The position numbers and the translations under genes are program-made. From positions 29,129,457 to 29,193,456 of the forward strand of contig OW388290.1 of the NCBI GenBank assembly GCA_936450465.1: a stretch of DNA of 64,000 nt, written 5' to 3'. Below are positions 10,839 through 22,600 of this stretch, one piece after another; the stretch's first letter is position 1, and every line of letters starts with the position of its first letter. The notes under the pieces were generated by a model. It ran no database searches. It saw nothing but the letters and a program-made list of their open reading frames with translations, and was not told the origin of the DNA. The DNA comes from Gibbula magus (lineage: Eukaryota; Mollusca; Gastropoda; Trochida; Trochidae).

Positions 10839-12456
10839 TTCATCTCTAGATAGCCACCAATTTTACTGTATGGTATTTTGTGATATTTCTAAGGCTTTTG
10901 ACAGAGTATGGCACAAGGGTTTATTGCACAAATTAGAACATTATGGTATTCGCGGTGGCATTCTGAATTGGTTAACGGATTATCTGTCCGATAGACGACA
11001 ACGTGTATGTATCAACGGTACATTATCAAAAGAACTACATGTTACTGCAGGGGTTCCCCAGGGATCTGTCCTTGGTCCTTTTTTATTCCTTGTGTATATC
11101 AATGATTTACCCGATAACTTGCAAAACGTCACTAGATTGTTTGCTGATGATGCATCACTCGGAGCTGCTGGAAAAGATTTATATTCTGTTGAAACTTCTC
11201 TTAACAATGACTTAGTCCAATTACACGAATGGGCTAACAAATGGTTGGTTAACTTTAACCCCAATAAGACTAAATTCATGCTATTTAGCCATAGTAATAG
11301 TCATCAAGTACCTAGATTAGTATTCAATAATGATCAACTGGAACGTGTACATCAACATAAATATCTTGGCCTTATCTTCTCGGACAATACTAAATGGTCT
11401 AATCATGTTGATCTTTCCATAGAAAAGGCTTCAAAACTAATCTCTTCTCTACGTGTGTTAAAGTATGTTTTGAATAGAAGTATTTTATCACGTATGTATG
11501 AAATGTATATTCGACCCATTTTGGAATATGCTTCTGAGGTCTGGGATAACTGTTCGGATGTTTTGTGTGACAAACTTGAAAAGGTCCAACTTGAAGCTGC
11601 AAGAATTGTAACTGGCTTACCAAAGTTTGCTTCAAGAGATAGCTTATACAAAGAAACTGGTTGGTTGCCTTTAAAAATTAGACGTGGAAATAAGAAACTT
11701 TGTACTTTTTACAAAATTATTAATATACAAGCTCCAGATTATCTGATTAATTTACTTCCACCAGCCACTGAAACTATTTCTCGTTACAACTTGCGTAACA
11801 AATCAAATTTATCTATTCCAAAATTTCGAACTGCAGTCCTTCAAAAGTCTTTTATTTATGACTGTGCTTATCTGTGGAATAATCTTTCCTCGAAAATAAG
11901 ATGTTCAAATTCATTATCGTCATTTAAAGCAAAATTATCTGAAAAAGAATGTAAAATCCCAAAATATTTTCTATTCGGCGATAGGAAGATGAACATTATA
12001 CACAGTAAGTTAAGAAGTTCTTGTAGTTCCCTAAACGGTGATCTGTATCGTGTCAATTTATCTGAAAGTAAATTTTGCAATTGTGGTGCTTTAGTTGAAG
12101 ATGTTTATCATTTCTTCTTGAGATGTCCAAGACATGCTGATCTTCGTTTAGAATTAAAGCAAAGATTTTATAATTTAAAGGCAGAATTGATATTAATTCA
12201 ATCCTGTATTGAAACCCAAATCTTCCACAAACAGTCAATGAAAACATATTTCACCATGTTCATAAATTCATTGGAAAGAGTCAACGGTTCAAATAATACA
12301 TTAATACTAATGTACGTATTTACCATATTCAAAGTGCATTTTGTCATAAGAATAACATTTCCAATTGTGTGTTGCCTTAATAATGTATATTACATGTTTA
12401 CCCACTTCGTCACTTGTAGATTTCTTACTTTCTTGTTATGTATTCTAGCCTTGTAA
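10839..12456 (+). CDS. LINE reverse transcriptase, C-terminal part, open frame
   Basis: An RNA-directed DNA polymerase fragment of a jockey/CR1-like non-LTR element. In order it shows motif A FCDISKAFDRVWHKGLLHKL, a thumb-side motif GILNWLTDYLSDRRQRV, motif B AGVPQGSVLGP, the catalytic motif C FADDAS, motif D (NKTKFMLF) and HKYLGLIFSDNTKW. Near the C-terminus a Cys/His cluster CNCGALVEDVYHFFLRCPRH (about 12075-12135) is typical of these elements. There is no internal stop over about 540 codons, so the copy is fairly young. The upstream ATG at 10816 belongs to the host element, so the first eight residues of that frame are not LINE. The endonuclease and reverse transcriptase N-terminus are absent, so it is not autonomous. 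Confidence 0.85.
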
Positions 12457-12548
12457 AATAGTTGTTGATTACCTGGAGAGGGCTTCTATAAGTTTCACAA
12501 CTTGTGCCCAATTCATTTCTTAAAGGAATAAAATATGTTTTCAATCAA
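10839..12548 (+). mobile_element. 5'-truncated non-LTR retrotransposon (LINE) nested in the element
   Basis: The insert contains the reverse transcriptase frame and ends in an A/T-rich tail with AATAAA (near 12529). It is bracketed by a 7-bp direct repeat 'acctaaa' (10832-10838 and 12549-12555), a plausible target-site duplication. The 5' end starts just before reverse transcriptase motif A, so most of the element is missing, as is usual for incomplete reverse transcription. Confidence 0.7.
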
Positions 12549-12849
12549 ACCTAAAATGCAATTAACGGTAATTTCCATGACGATCTTTGAACGACCTGCA
12601 CGTTTACGGAGCCTCCACACTGCCTTCGCTCTGCGTTCGCTGTGCAACCCTAACAACATTTCAGCTTCAAAGGGGATCCCCGTACAACCCGTCAGCCACC
12701 TCTGTGCCTCCTCTGTGCCTTCGCTGTGCCACCATTGACGACTATGGCGACAGTTGGTCGACCATGCAGCAACACTTCTGCCTCCTCTGCGATACCTGAA
12801 CAATGCTTCAGTGATCCTTGGGAGCATTCGGCAACCTGGATAGACTAGG

Positions 12850-13680
12850 GTATATAATAAGCTGCATTAGTCTCAGTTGTTTCAGTCCCATTCCAACAGG
12901 AAAAAACAACCAACCAATGAGCTTTTGCAGCTGCAATACATACAAATAAAATAAAAAAAATTGCAGAAGAATATGATAAAAAAAGTTAATAAAAACTAAA
13001 GAAGTAAATATACCAAAAAAAATGAAATTATTAAATCAACGGGTAAACAAACGAATGAAACAGGATTTCATCATCCTCCAGAAGTCAAATAGGTTAAATT
13101 TATGTTTATGAAACATTATCTGTTCATACTTCTGAAAATCATGCCTTGTAAAAACTAGTCTTTTTTAAAATCTTCTTAACGGTTAGATAAAAAAGTAAAA
13201 AGAGAGTAGAAAGGGACTTTTTGGCTTGTTTTACGATGTCCTACCGTGATGATGCTTCAATGTTAAAGTTTAGAATTAAATTTAGAGAGATACAATAGGT
13301 CGCCAACATCTTTTATTAATTAATTTTCGGTATTTCGTAATTTTGTAAAGAAAATTACCCAACATGCTGGACAAAAAAGGCTATTCCAACACCCGTATGT
13401 GTTTGAATAAATATCATGATAAAAGTATCAAACCCGAATGTATCAATTGTGCGTACTTCTTTACAAAACTTGTTATTATCAAATACTTTAAATCGACTTT
13501 ATCCGACAGCAGCATTCCGTTCTTATTGTTAAATATGTGATGGCGTTTCTTTACAAGTGAGTTTATATATCTTTATTTGCTTGACTTTTCTGTTGTCTTG
13601 CTCCTTTCTGGTGCCATAGTCTTATCAAAGATTTGCCAATAGAAACAAGGAAACATGTGAGAATCGATAATCTATCTATT
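12850..13680. other. AT-rich core of the 10691-14187 element
   Basis: No gene recognised. There are poly-A tracts and low complexity around 12900-13030, and an AT-rich core between the two subterminal arrays. Confidence 0.4.
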
Positions 13681-14432
13681 TGAGAATTTGCGAGGACGCT
13701 CACAGAAGGCTGAGTGAATGCAGAAAGAAGGCACAACACTCGTCATGGTCGCACAAAGGTTGTCATGGTCGCTGCATGAAGGCAGAACGGTCGTGATATA
13801 AACGGCTCTGATTGCACAGAGGACGCAGTAGGAAAGCACAAGGGAGGCAGAGGCATCGCCCAACGTTAGCGTATTTCTTACATGGCGATCATTGAGCGTC
13901 CTTTGCGACCTTAGAACGTCCATTGTACGACCTTTCTGCCTCCTTGGAGCAACCGTTGAGCGACCAGAATCCACGGCGACCCCTCTGCGGAAGTTTTGAG
14001 CATGTTCACAATTTTTTGGCGTCCTCCGCGTCCTTGGCGATCAATTGCGATGTCTCAACATCCCTTGTGCCACCTCCTCACGACCTTAGCAACCATTCTG
14101 CCTCCCTTGAGCGTCCAACGGCGATCTGTATGTTTTTTGGCCGCACAGAGGACGCACAACGGTCTTTGTGTCTGTGTAAAGGGGCCTTAAGGGATTGGAA
14201 TAATTAGCAGGCCAATTTTACTCACTTTGAATGGCCATATCTTGGTGAGTAAGTGACGCTTCGAAATAATTGTTTGTCTTTTGTTTACTTGAAAGTATTG
14301 TCTATATGAATAAACGAATTAACATCGAAAAAAACCAGAGAGATTCTATTATCTTTAACGCTAAATAACGTATATATTCAATGTCGATAGGAAAATATAC
14401 TACAGCTCTCCATAAATCATATATAGATAGTA

Positions 14433-14589
14433 TGAAATAGAGGATATCTGTCTTTTCTTGACTTATACCATGTTTATCTCATCGAGTGATGTAGAAAGGT
14501 GCTCCACTCGTGAAAATATATAACTTTTCTACCTCACGAGATGAGATAAACATGGTATTTGTCAAGAATTGACGGATATTCTATTTATC
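14433..14589. mobile_element. Palindromic MITE, ~65 bp arms
   Basis: 'ccatgtttatctcatcgagtg' on the left is mirrored by 'cacgagatgagataaacatgg' on the right. The outer arms 'gaaatagaggatatctgtc' and 'gacggatattctattt' also pair. The loop is ~25 bp. Confidence 0.75.
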
Positions 14590-16670
14590 ATATGATGTTA
14601 TCCTTGTAATTACGTCCGAAAAGTGCAGTTTTACAAGTCTACAGTAACAAATATTCAAAAGTGAAAAAAGACAGAGCCATGTTCACTCCAACATTGATAC
14701 CATTCATACCATCGTGATTTCTTCACAGGGCAGTTAACGACTCCCAATGATTACTGTTACTTTTACTGTTGATTTGTTACTGTATAATTGTAAAGCTTTT
14801 TTCAAATGTTTATAGGGTCTCCCTCAGGGAAGCAAGTAAAGAGAGGAAACTTTAACTAACGCGAGACACTGACATCACATTTCCTCACACATCCATTCGC
14901 TTTATATACTACAGATGCTACAAGAAGAAAGGTGGTGTTAATTGTAGAATCAGAAATTATGATTCTGATATTGCTTAACGCAGTCTTCGGTGAAAAACAC
15001 GATAACAAAATATGACTTATAGCTGGCATGATATATATAGATGTAGACTAAAATTTAGTCTATGGATTTTTTATAATTACTGTACCTTCATTTTGATTAC
15101 ATATTTTTATTCAGTTTATCTAGACTTGCTGAATAAAAATCTAGACTGTATTAAAGGCTCTTAATAATAATACACAGTCATGGAGCAGGACTAATATAGA
15201 TGATAAGACAGTTAGATATTAACGTAAGAAAACTGAAACGCGCTATTTCTTTACTCAATCACAGACGTGTGTACCCCACACGCCCTTGGTGTAATTGTTG
15301 AGAGTGGATTGAAGTAGCCATATGTTAAACGTTGTCTATGGTGTTATTCTATCGAGATGTATTGATTGTTGCCGAAAAACATCGTTTTAATGCTAACCAG
15401 TTCGGTACAGCGACACGGGTCTATAAAGGAGAAATCTGGTGATTTTTTTTATCGAAGCTTTTAATCGTATCTACAGTAGATAAAAACAGATGTGAATGGT
15501 AGTGCTTAATAGATTATAATTATTTTACTAAGTAAATGGGACGTTTAATTTCAGCTTCTGTACGTGTATAAAGATTTTAGTGAAAACAAGTAATTGTCGT
15601 ATATTTGGTATATGAGGATAACTATTTAAGTCGTATCGAGTGAATTATAGGATATTTGAACTCACTGGGGTTTTTTTTCAAGTATCAAAGTCAAAATGAA
15701 ATTTTGTGAAAAATGCTCTGTATAACTTTATTATTGGAGTAGTTGGCTTTGTTTCAAAACGTTTTTGTGTAGGCCTACATTGCAGGAAGAAAACCCCGGG
15801 GCAAATTTGGTTCAGTGGTTCAATGCATACGAATTTTAACGCAAACAGGTAGCGCACAAAGACCAGACCAGTTTCCTTCAACTAATAAAGTCGCACCTCA
15901 GTCTCCGTCACTGGCTAATTCAAGCATTGCTCAAATCCGTTAAGTTTGCTTTGCTAGGGTAATAGAGCGCACTTTATTAATATGAAGTCCAGGTGCAGAG
16001 CGCATCTACGCTAGCACCAAAACGGTAAAGAAATTGAGACGAGTAAAATTATGCATATATTAGGCCTAGCTACTTCTGGCTCGATCATTTTGTAACTTTT
16101 AACATTCTCAGACTTAGTCTTTTAATATAGCACAATTAGATGCTTTTAAACTGTTATGTTCAGGCAACATTTGCATTTTGGACACTAAACAGTTTTGTTA
16201 CAAGAAATGATACAATGTCTATTTGGAGAGGCGGATTCCCTTTGAATTGTTCCGTGTAAATTTGATGCCATTTTTTATAACCTCAGCAATCGATACAGAG
16301 GGACTGACCACTTTTCATAATTACCATAAACGTACACGTTCAGTAAATGTAAATAATGTTCATAAAATAATTTAGACAGTTTACAGAGACCCTTATCCTG
16401 GTTTGATCATTTTTCATTTTCACAAAATTTTGTCTTGGCTATGTCCGAGCTTCATGATTTACCATTGTCACAGTGTCGATTACTTGTTACTATGTAAATA
16501 ACAACAAATTAAACAAGGGACTCTTTACACCTTTAATTAGAGTCCCTGGTACATACAACCATTGTGAATATAACCACAATGGCTTTAAAGCATTCAAGGT
16601 TTTTTTTGGAGGCTGGTACCAGGGTCAATGAGAGTTACCTCCCTTGGATTTCACTTCCGTGTCGACTGCA
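14590..16670. other. Region upstream of HAP40, no gene recognised
   Basis: AT-rich sequence with no convincing coding region. 15893-16015 is a partial copy of the 18952-19138 MITE family ('gtcactggctaattcaagc', 'gtccaggtgcagagcgc'). A short foldback 'accattgtg..cacaatggct' lies at about 16558-16585. The ~60 bp before ATG 16673 should be HAP40 5' UTR, and no TATA box is evident. Confidence 0.45.
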
Positions 16671-16672
16671 AG

Positions 16673-19600
16673 ATGGATAAAGACAACGATGTTCTGAGTA
16701 AATATCGAGCTGTGACAAACAAACTCAGAAAGTACGTTGAAATTGTTCTGCAATATTGTTCTTGAATATATATCAAATATTTCCAATGTATCTAATGCAT
16801 TATTAACTTATGTTAATGACATCAAGTTTCTAATTCTTTCATTTCATCGGAGACTGATTTTACAAAACACCTTCATCAAGTTAGAATATGATAGAATACT
16901 ATAGTAATGTCATGTAAATTTCAGGACATAGATATTTGACCTTGAGATATATTTTACTTACAGGAGGTTTCTGAAGAAGCCGAATGTTTCAGAAGGAAGT
17001 GAGCAGTTTGGTAAGTTTTTCAATGAATATTTTAGGATTTTGTGTTTCACTGACCATGACCCATGACCCATGACCCATGACGATGACATTATAGTTTTTG
17101 TCTTTACAGTCTTCTGTAAATATAGTTCAGATAAACTCAACTTCAGGTTATATGCCATTGTAGTCCTGCATGCTAGACGTATTCCTCCATCAACATAGCC
17201 ATTGCACATAAACATAAACCAAACTTTAGATAATCTTGAACTACATGTAGTGCGATGACTGTCAAGGAAGACATCTAGCATACTGGACTTCTGTAAACCT
17301 CAGTTTTGAAAGGAAGTTCTAATAAAAGAAACAGTGTAGGGCTGGGACGGACCTACACTTTTGTACCCTGATACCCCACCCCCTATTTTTGATGAGTATC
17401 CAGGTCCTGCACAGTTCCCACCCATTCCAAGTATCCGGGTTACCCGACCCAGCCCTAGAACAATGAGGCCTGCAAAAGAGATATTCCTGTCTGAGTATTG
17501 ATGTTATGCCTCTTTGAGTTGAATTTAGTAGATTGTTGTAATGAGTAATTTCAAGTTTACATGTCAATGCATTACTATAAATTCTCAGAATGTTTACCGG
17601 TACTTATATTGCAGCTAGCCTCGCTAAGAATCTACGACAGCAGGAGTGTCCGCAGTATGCAGGGTTCTGTTGTCTTGCACAGGCCAGGTAATATGCTGGA
17701 GATCAACACATTCGTTTAAATCAAATCATACATTTATCTTAAAAGGAGGATTCTATCGGGGTATTTTTTGTGGAAACGAAATTCGAGAGGATATTCCTGT
17801 TTACACATATATGTTATTAATACATGTTTAAAACACAGTCAAATTGAAAGATACTAATAAAGTAATAGTTTGATGACTTTATATTTCACAAATTGATAAA
17901 AGCAAGTGCACACTTGTTGAAAAATAAGAACGACGAGAACTGAAGCCATTCATCGGCGCTGCGAGTGGGGAAAATATTGCTACGGTCTAACAGCATATTA
18001 TTTATTAGTTTTATTATGTGTTATCTGTTACTATGTGAATTTTCTATCATTGTATATATTTTATCTTTTAAAAAGTGTAAAATGGGGTTAAATATAGCGT
18101 GTTTTCATTTCACAAAATGCCAAGAATCCAATATGGCAGATGCTGCCGATAGATCGGTGATAGAACTTTCCCTTTAATTATTGAGTACATCATTTTCCTC
18201 TTGCACCAAATCTCTGTGAATGTCTTGGTTCAGATGTAGGTTGATAGGACCATGATTCCAAGCTGAACTTTATATCGATTGTGCACAAAATACCATAAAA
18301 TCAATGTCGGTTTCCTCTTATACAGATGTGAGCACACGCTAGCCAACGGGCCAGGAGAGGCTCAGGCACTGACCCAGGCTGCACGATCATTCCTTGAGGC
18401 TGAGCTCTTCAACAGGTCTCTGAAATGTCCCGGCTTCGAGGAGCATCTCACCGCCTCCATCAACTGCTACAGCCACGCCATCAGGGTGAGCACAATTTCT
18501 GTATTAGTGTCATGAGTGTTGTCTTTTGATATCAAAATCTGAGGACAGAATAACTGGATACTTTTGTTGAAATAATAAAAAACAATTTGAGTTATGATTT
18601 CACAAATATTACAAACAATGGAGAGTTGAATTCAACATCAAGTTTGTCAATGCTGAATGATACAAAACACCACAGCTTACATATTTTGAACACAACTCTA
18701 TGGCTTATAAATCAATCCCTACAATTTTGTAGTTTAGTTTAAGTAGTTTATTTGACTGTGCAGAGCACAGGATGATCTTTGATTTATACAAGGAAAGCAA
18801 TAAAGTTGAACTTCTTTCATGTAATAATTCATTTGGTTTGCACTGCACTTGAAAATCTGGTTTGAATTTATATCCTTTGAGGTTTTTGTCCATATTGTCT
18901 GTCTTTAGTACTCTTTACCACTTCTACCTCATTTAAAGGGACAGTCAGACCAAGTCAGAACTCATGTCAGTCTCTATCATTTCCTTATTTAAGCCTTGCT
19001 GCATTCCGTTGCCTTTCCTGTGCTAGAAATATCTGATAACACTTCCAAATCCAAGTGCAGCACACAGAATAGCTGACGTAATGCAGTAATACTTAGATAA
19101 GCCAGTGATAGATAAAGGCATGAGTTAGTTCTGACTTGCATGAGTGGATGTCTTGATAGCATTATTGGACAAATGGAAGTATCATTTCTAATTTCATAAC
19201 AACAAAAACTCCCTTAACTCTTCTGTTCTCCACCTTGTTGTTCTTCAAGTAGTCCCATTATCAAGTAACACCTTTTGTCTGTCTACAGGTGCACATAGAG
19301 AACAAGCAGGTGGCTCTGGCCGCCTCTCTATGTTTGGAGCTGGGCAATGTACTCATGGTAACAACTTGTTTATTGTTGATTTAGTTATTGCGTTTAATTT
19401 ACTTTTTCAGTTATAATAATGACAGTAGAACGTGGATATAACAAACTTCAAGGGACCAAAGAATTCAGTGTGCCATATTCCCTATTCGCTGTTCGCTATT
19501 TGCGTTTGGCATATTATAAAGGGCTTTTGACGGGACTTATAAATTTGTTTGCTTTATCTGCGTTCAACTGTACTAAGAGTGAAATTTATGCAACTATTTA

Positions 19601-22600
19601 CAATTTTATTTTGATTTCCTGTAGACTCGCAAAATGACTTCTATAAAACATGAAAAAATCATGTTTGATCATAAACCCTAAAAGTTTTACTATTTTCATG
19701 AAGAATAAAGCTAATTTGATCGAATACATTAAATAATTTTGAAATACCGGTATTACACTTTTGTCATTGTTTTGAGCTGATCAGACACTGAGTCTGAATT
19801 TGCGATAGGAATATGTTCTCATGTAATATTTTATATTGCAGAAATTGAACAAACCAGTTGAAGCAATGGGTCACTTTCAAAGAGCAGCAGAACTGCAAAC
19901 ACAGGTAAACCTTGAAATTTAATAAAAAGATAGTTAATTGCCATTTGTTAAAAGCATTTTCTCAGGGTTTATTAGTCTGTCATCCAGACCCCTTAATTGT
20001 TTAAACACCTAGGAAAGTCTACAACAAGACTCTGAGCTCAGTTTCTGAAAATGAACACATCTCAGAGGCTCCTTTTTATTATTTTTTTCTTCTTCAAATT
20101 TTGAAATTTTACAAAATATTCATTTCAAAGCATAAATGTTAGACTAAGGGTTTATTAGCAGCTCCGACTTAGTCGGAGCTGCTATCAGTTTTTGTGCAGT
20201 TTCCGTCGCCGCCGCCGCCGGCGCACGCACGTTTTGTATTCGCTATAACTTTTTTCCTAAAAGGTTTTGAGAACTCATACACATAACTTCTTACTTATGC
20301 CCCTGGGGAATTTTTTTGACATGTTTATTTTTAAGGTCAAAGGTCAAGGTCACGAGTTCTGAAATCGCTAAAATAATCCTTGTAAACACGATAACTTGAA
20401 AAATATTTGTACTATCAGGCTCTTATTTGGTGTACATCAACTATGGAGAAAGGCCAAGATTTGAAAAGGTTTTCGCTAACATCCATCAAAGGTCAAGGTC
20501 ACAGCGAGGGCACAACTTAAGCATGCTTTTGCGAAAATGTCTTATTTAAACTATTAACAGTTTTAATCATTACATGATTGTTATACACAATGAAAAGTGA
20601 TCACTGATTGTGTGACCTTGAATTTAAAAGGTCAAGGTCACGAAATATGGTCAAGGTCACCAGTTCTGAAATTACTAAATAACCTTTTCCCAAGAAGGTA
20701 TTAACACCTCATATACATAGCTTCTTTCTTATAAACCTGGTGGATGATTTTGACATCTTCACATTCAAGGTCAAAGGTCAAGGTCACAAGTTCTGAAATT
20801 GCTAAAGAAATCCTTGTAAACATGATAACTTGAAAAATATTTGTGCTATCAGGCTCTTATTTTGTGTATATCAACTATGGATAAAGGCCAAGATTTGATA
20901 AGGTTTTCGTTAACATCCGTCAAAGGTCAAGGTCACAGCGAGGGCAAGACTTAAACATGCTTTTGCGAAATGTCTTATTTCAACTATTATCACTTTGAAT
21001 CATTACATGATTGTTATACACAATGAAAAGTGATCACTGATTGTGTGACCTTGAATTTAAAAGGTCAAGGTCACGAAATATGGTCAAGGTCACCAGTTCT
21101 GAAATTACTAAATAACCTTTTCCCAAGAAGGTATTAACACCTCATATACATAGCTTCTTTCTTATAAACCTGGTGGATGATTTTGACATCTTCACATTCA
21201 AGGTCAAAGGTCAAGGTCACAAGTTCTGAAATTGCTAAAGAAATCCTTGTAAACATGATAACTTGAAAAATATTTGTGCTATCAGGCTCTTATTTTGTGT
21301 ATATCAACTATGGATAAAGGCCAAGATTTGATAAGGTTTTCGTTAACATCCGTCAAAGGTCAAGGTCACAGCGAGGGCAAGACTTAAACATGCTTTTGCG
21401 AAATGTCTTATTTCAACTATTATCACTTTGAATCATTACATGATTGTTATACACAATGAAAAGTGATCACTGATTGTGTGACCTTGAATTTTAAAGGTCA
21501 AGGTCACGAGATAGGGTCAAGGTCACCAGTTCTGAAATCACTAAATAACTTTTTTCCATGAAGGTATCAACATCTCATATATGTAGCTTCTTTCTTATAA
21601 ATCTCAGGAATGATTTTGACATGTTCACATTCAAGGTCAAAGGTCAAGGTCATGAGTTCTGAAATCACTACAAAAATCCTTGTAAACACCATAACTTCAA
21701 CAACTTCTGTGCTATCAGACCCTTACTTGGTATATATCAACTTTGGAGAAAGACCAAGATTTGAAAACGTTTTTGCTAAAATCTTTCAAAGGTCAAGGTC
21801 ACAGCAAGTTCACAAATTAAGCGTGCTATTGTGAATATGCCTTATGCTAACAATGAACACTTTGAGTCATTGCCTGATTGTTATACACAATGAAAAGAAT
21901 TCATTGATGGTGTGACCTTGAAGGTCAAAGTTCAAGGTCATGAGATATTGGTTAAGGCCGTGTTAATCTGTTGATCCAATTTTGAAATCAGAAATAGGTT
22001 TTAACAACAAAGTTGTAAAAAGTGACCCCAGTGATGATTCAACTTGTTAGAATAACTTGAATAATGAAAAAAAAATTGTCAAAAGAAATTCCCTTTTTAT
22101 TTATGTTGAGGAGAAGGCGGAACAGGGAAAGGCGAGACCCAAAGTTTCGGAGCTGCTCTGCTTTTGCGGTGTCCGGCAAACGCTATTCTAGTATTAAATC
22201 TCTTTTACAGTTTTAATGTATATTTCTATATTGCTGAAATATAATTTATTATATGTCTTGTTTTTAATACAGAGCCCCCTCGATTGCCTGGATGCCCTCG
22301 GAATGGTGGCTGTAGCAAAGATAGACACAAGTATTGAATACATTTCAGCTCATAATTAATTTGATTCACAGTGGAACATTTCTATTTCAAACTGATGATT
22401 GCTTTACATAAATTCACACAACTAATATTTGAAATAAACCTAAATCAGTGCTTTATATTACATTTTTCAATTGAGGATAAATTGTTCAAATAAAAGTCCA
22501 AATTTGAAATTAATTTCAATCTATCTGGTCAATGTTAGACTGCTTTCCTTAGCAATAAAATTTGAAGAATTTGATGATTATGCACTTTGTTTTCACAGAG

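Larger units (their letters stand above)
10691..14187. mobile_element. Terminal-inverted-repeat element with subterminal repeats, holding a LINE
   Basis: The left end 'aggcccctttacaca' (10691) is mirrored by 'tgtgtaaaggggcct' ending at 14187. Each end is followed outward by TAA (10688-10690, 14188-14190). TTAA is also possible if one terminal base has been lost. Both sides are packed with variants of 'cgaccattgagcg' and 'gcgtcctttg(t/c)acgacc' (10725-10840; 12580-12840; 13690-14170), so the arms form long degenerate inverted subterminal arrays. No transposase was seen, so it is non-autonomous. The TAA duplication fits PIF/Harbinger and TTAA would fit piggyBac. I cannot choose. Confidence 0.7.

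Noticed and set aside
12535..12827. Frames on both strands near 12.6 kb and at 13.7-14.2 kb
   Set aside because: They fall in the GC-richer subterminal arrays of the 10691-14187 element, where stops are rare by composition.
20156..20182. Helitron 3' end (hairpin followed by CTAA)
   Set aside because: On the minus strand CTAA does follow a hairpin, but it overlaps the stem instead of lying about ten bases beyond it. Left as a possibility only.
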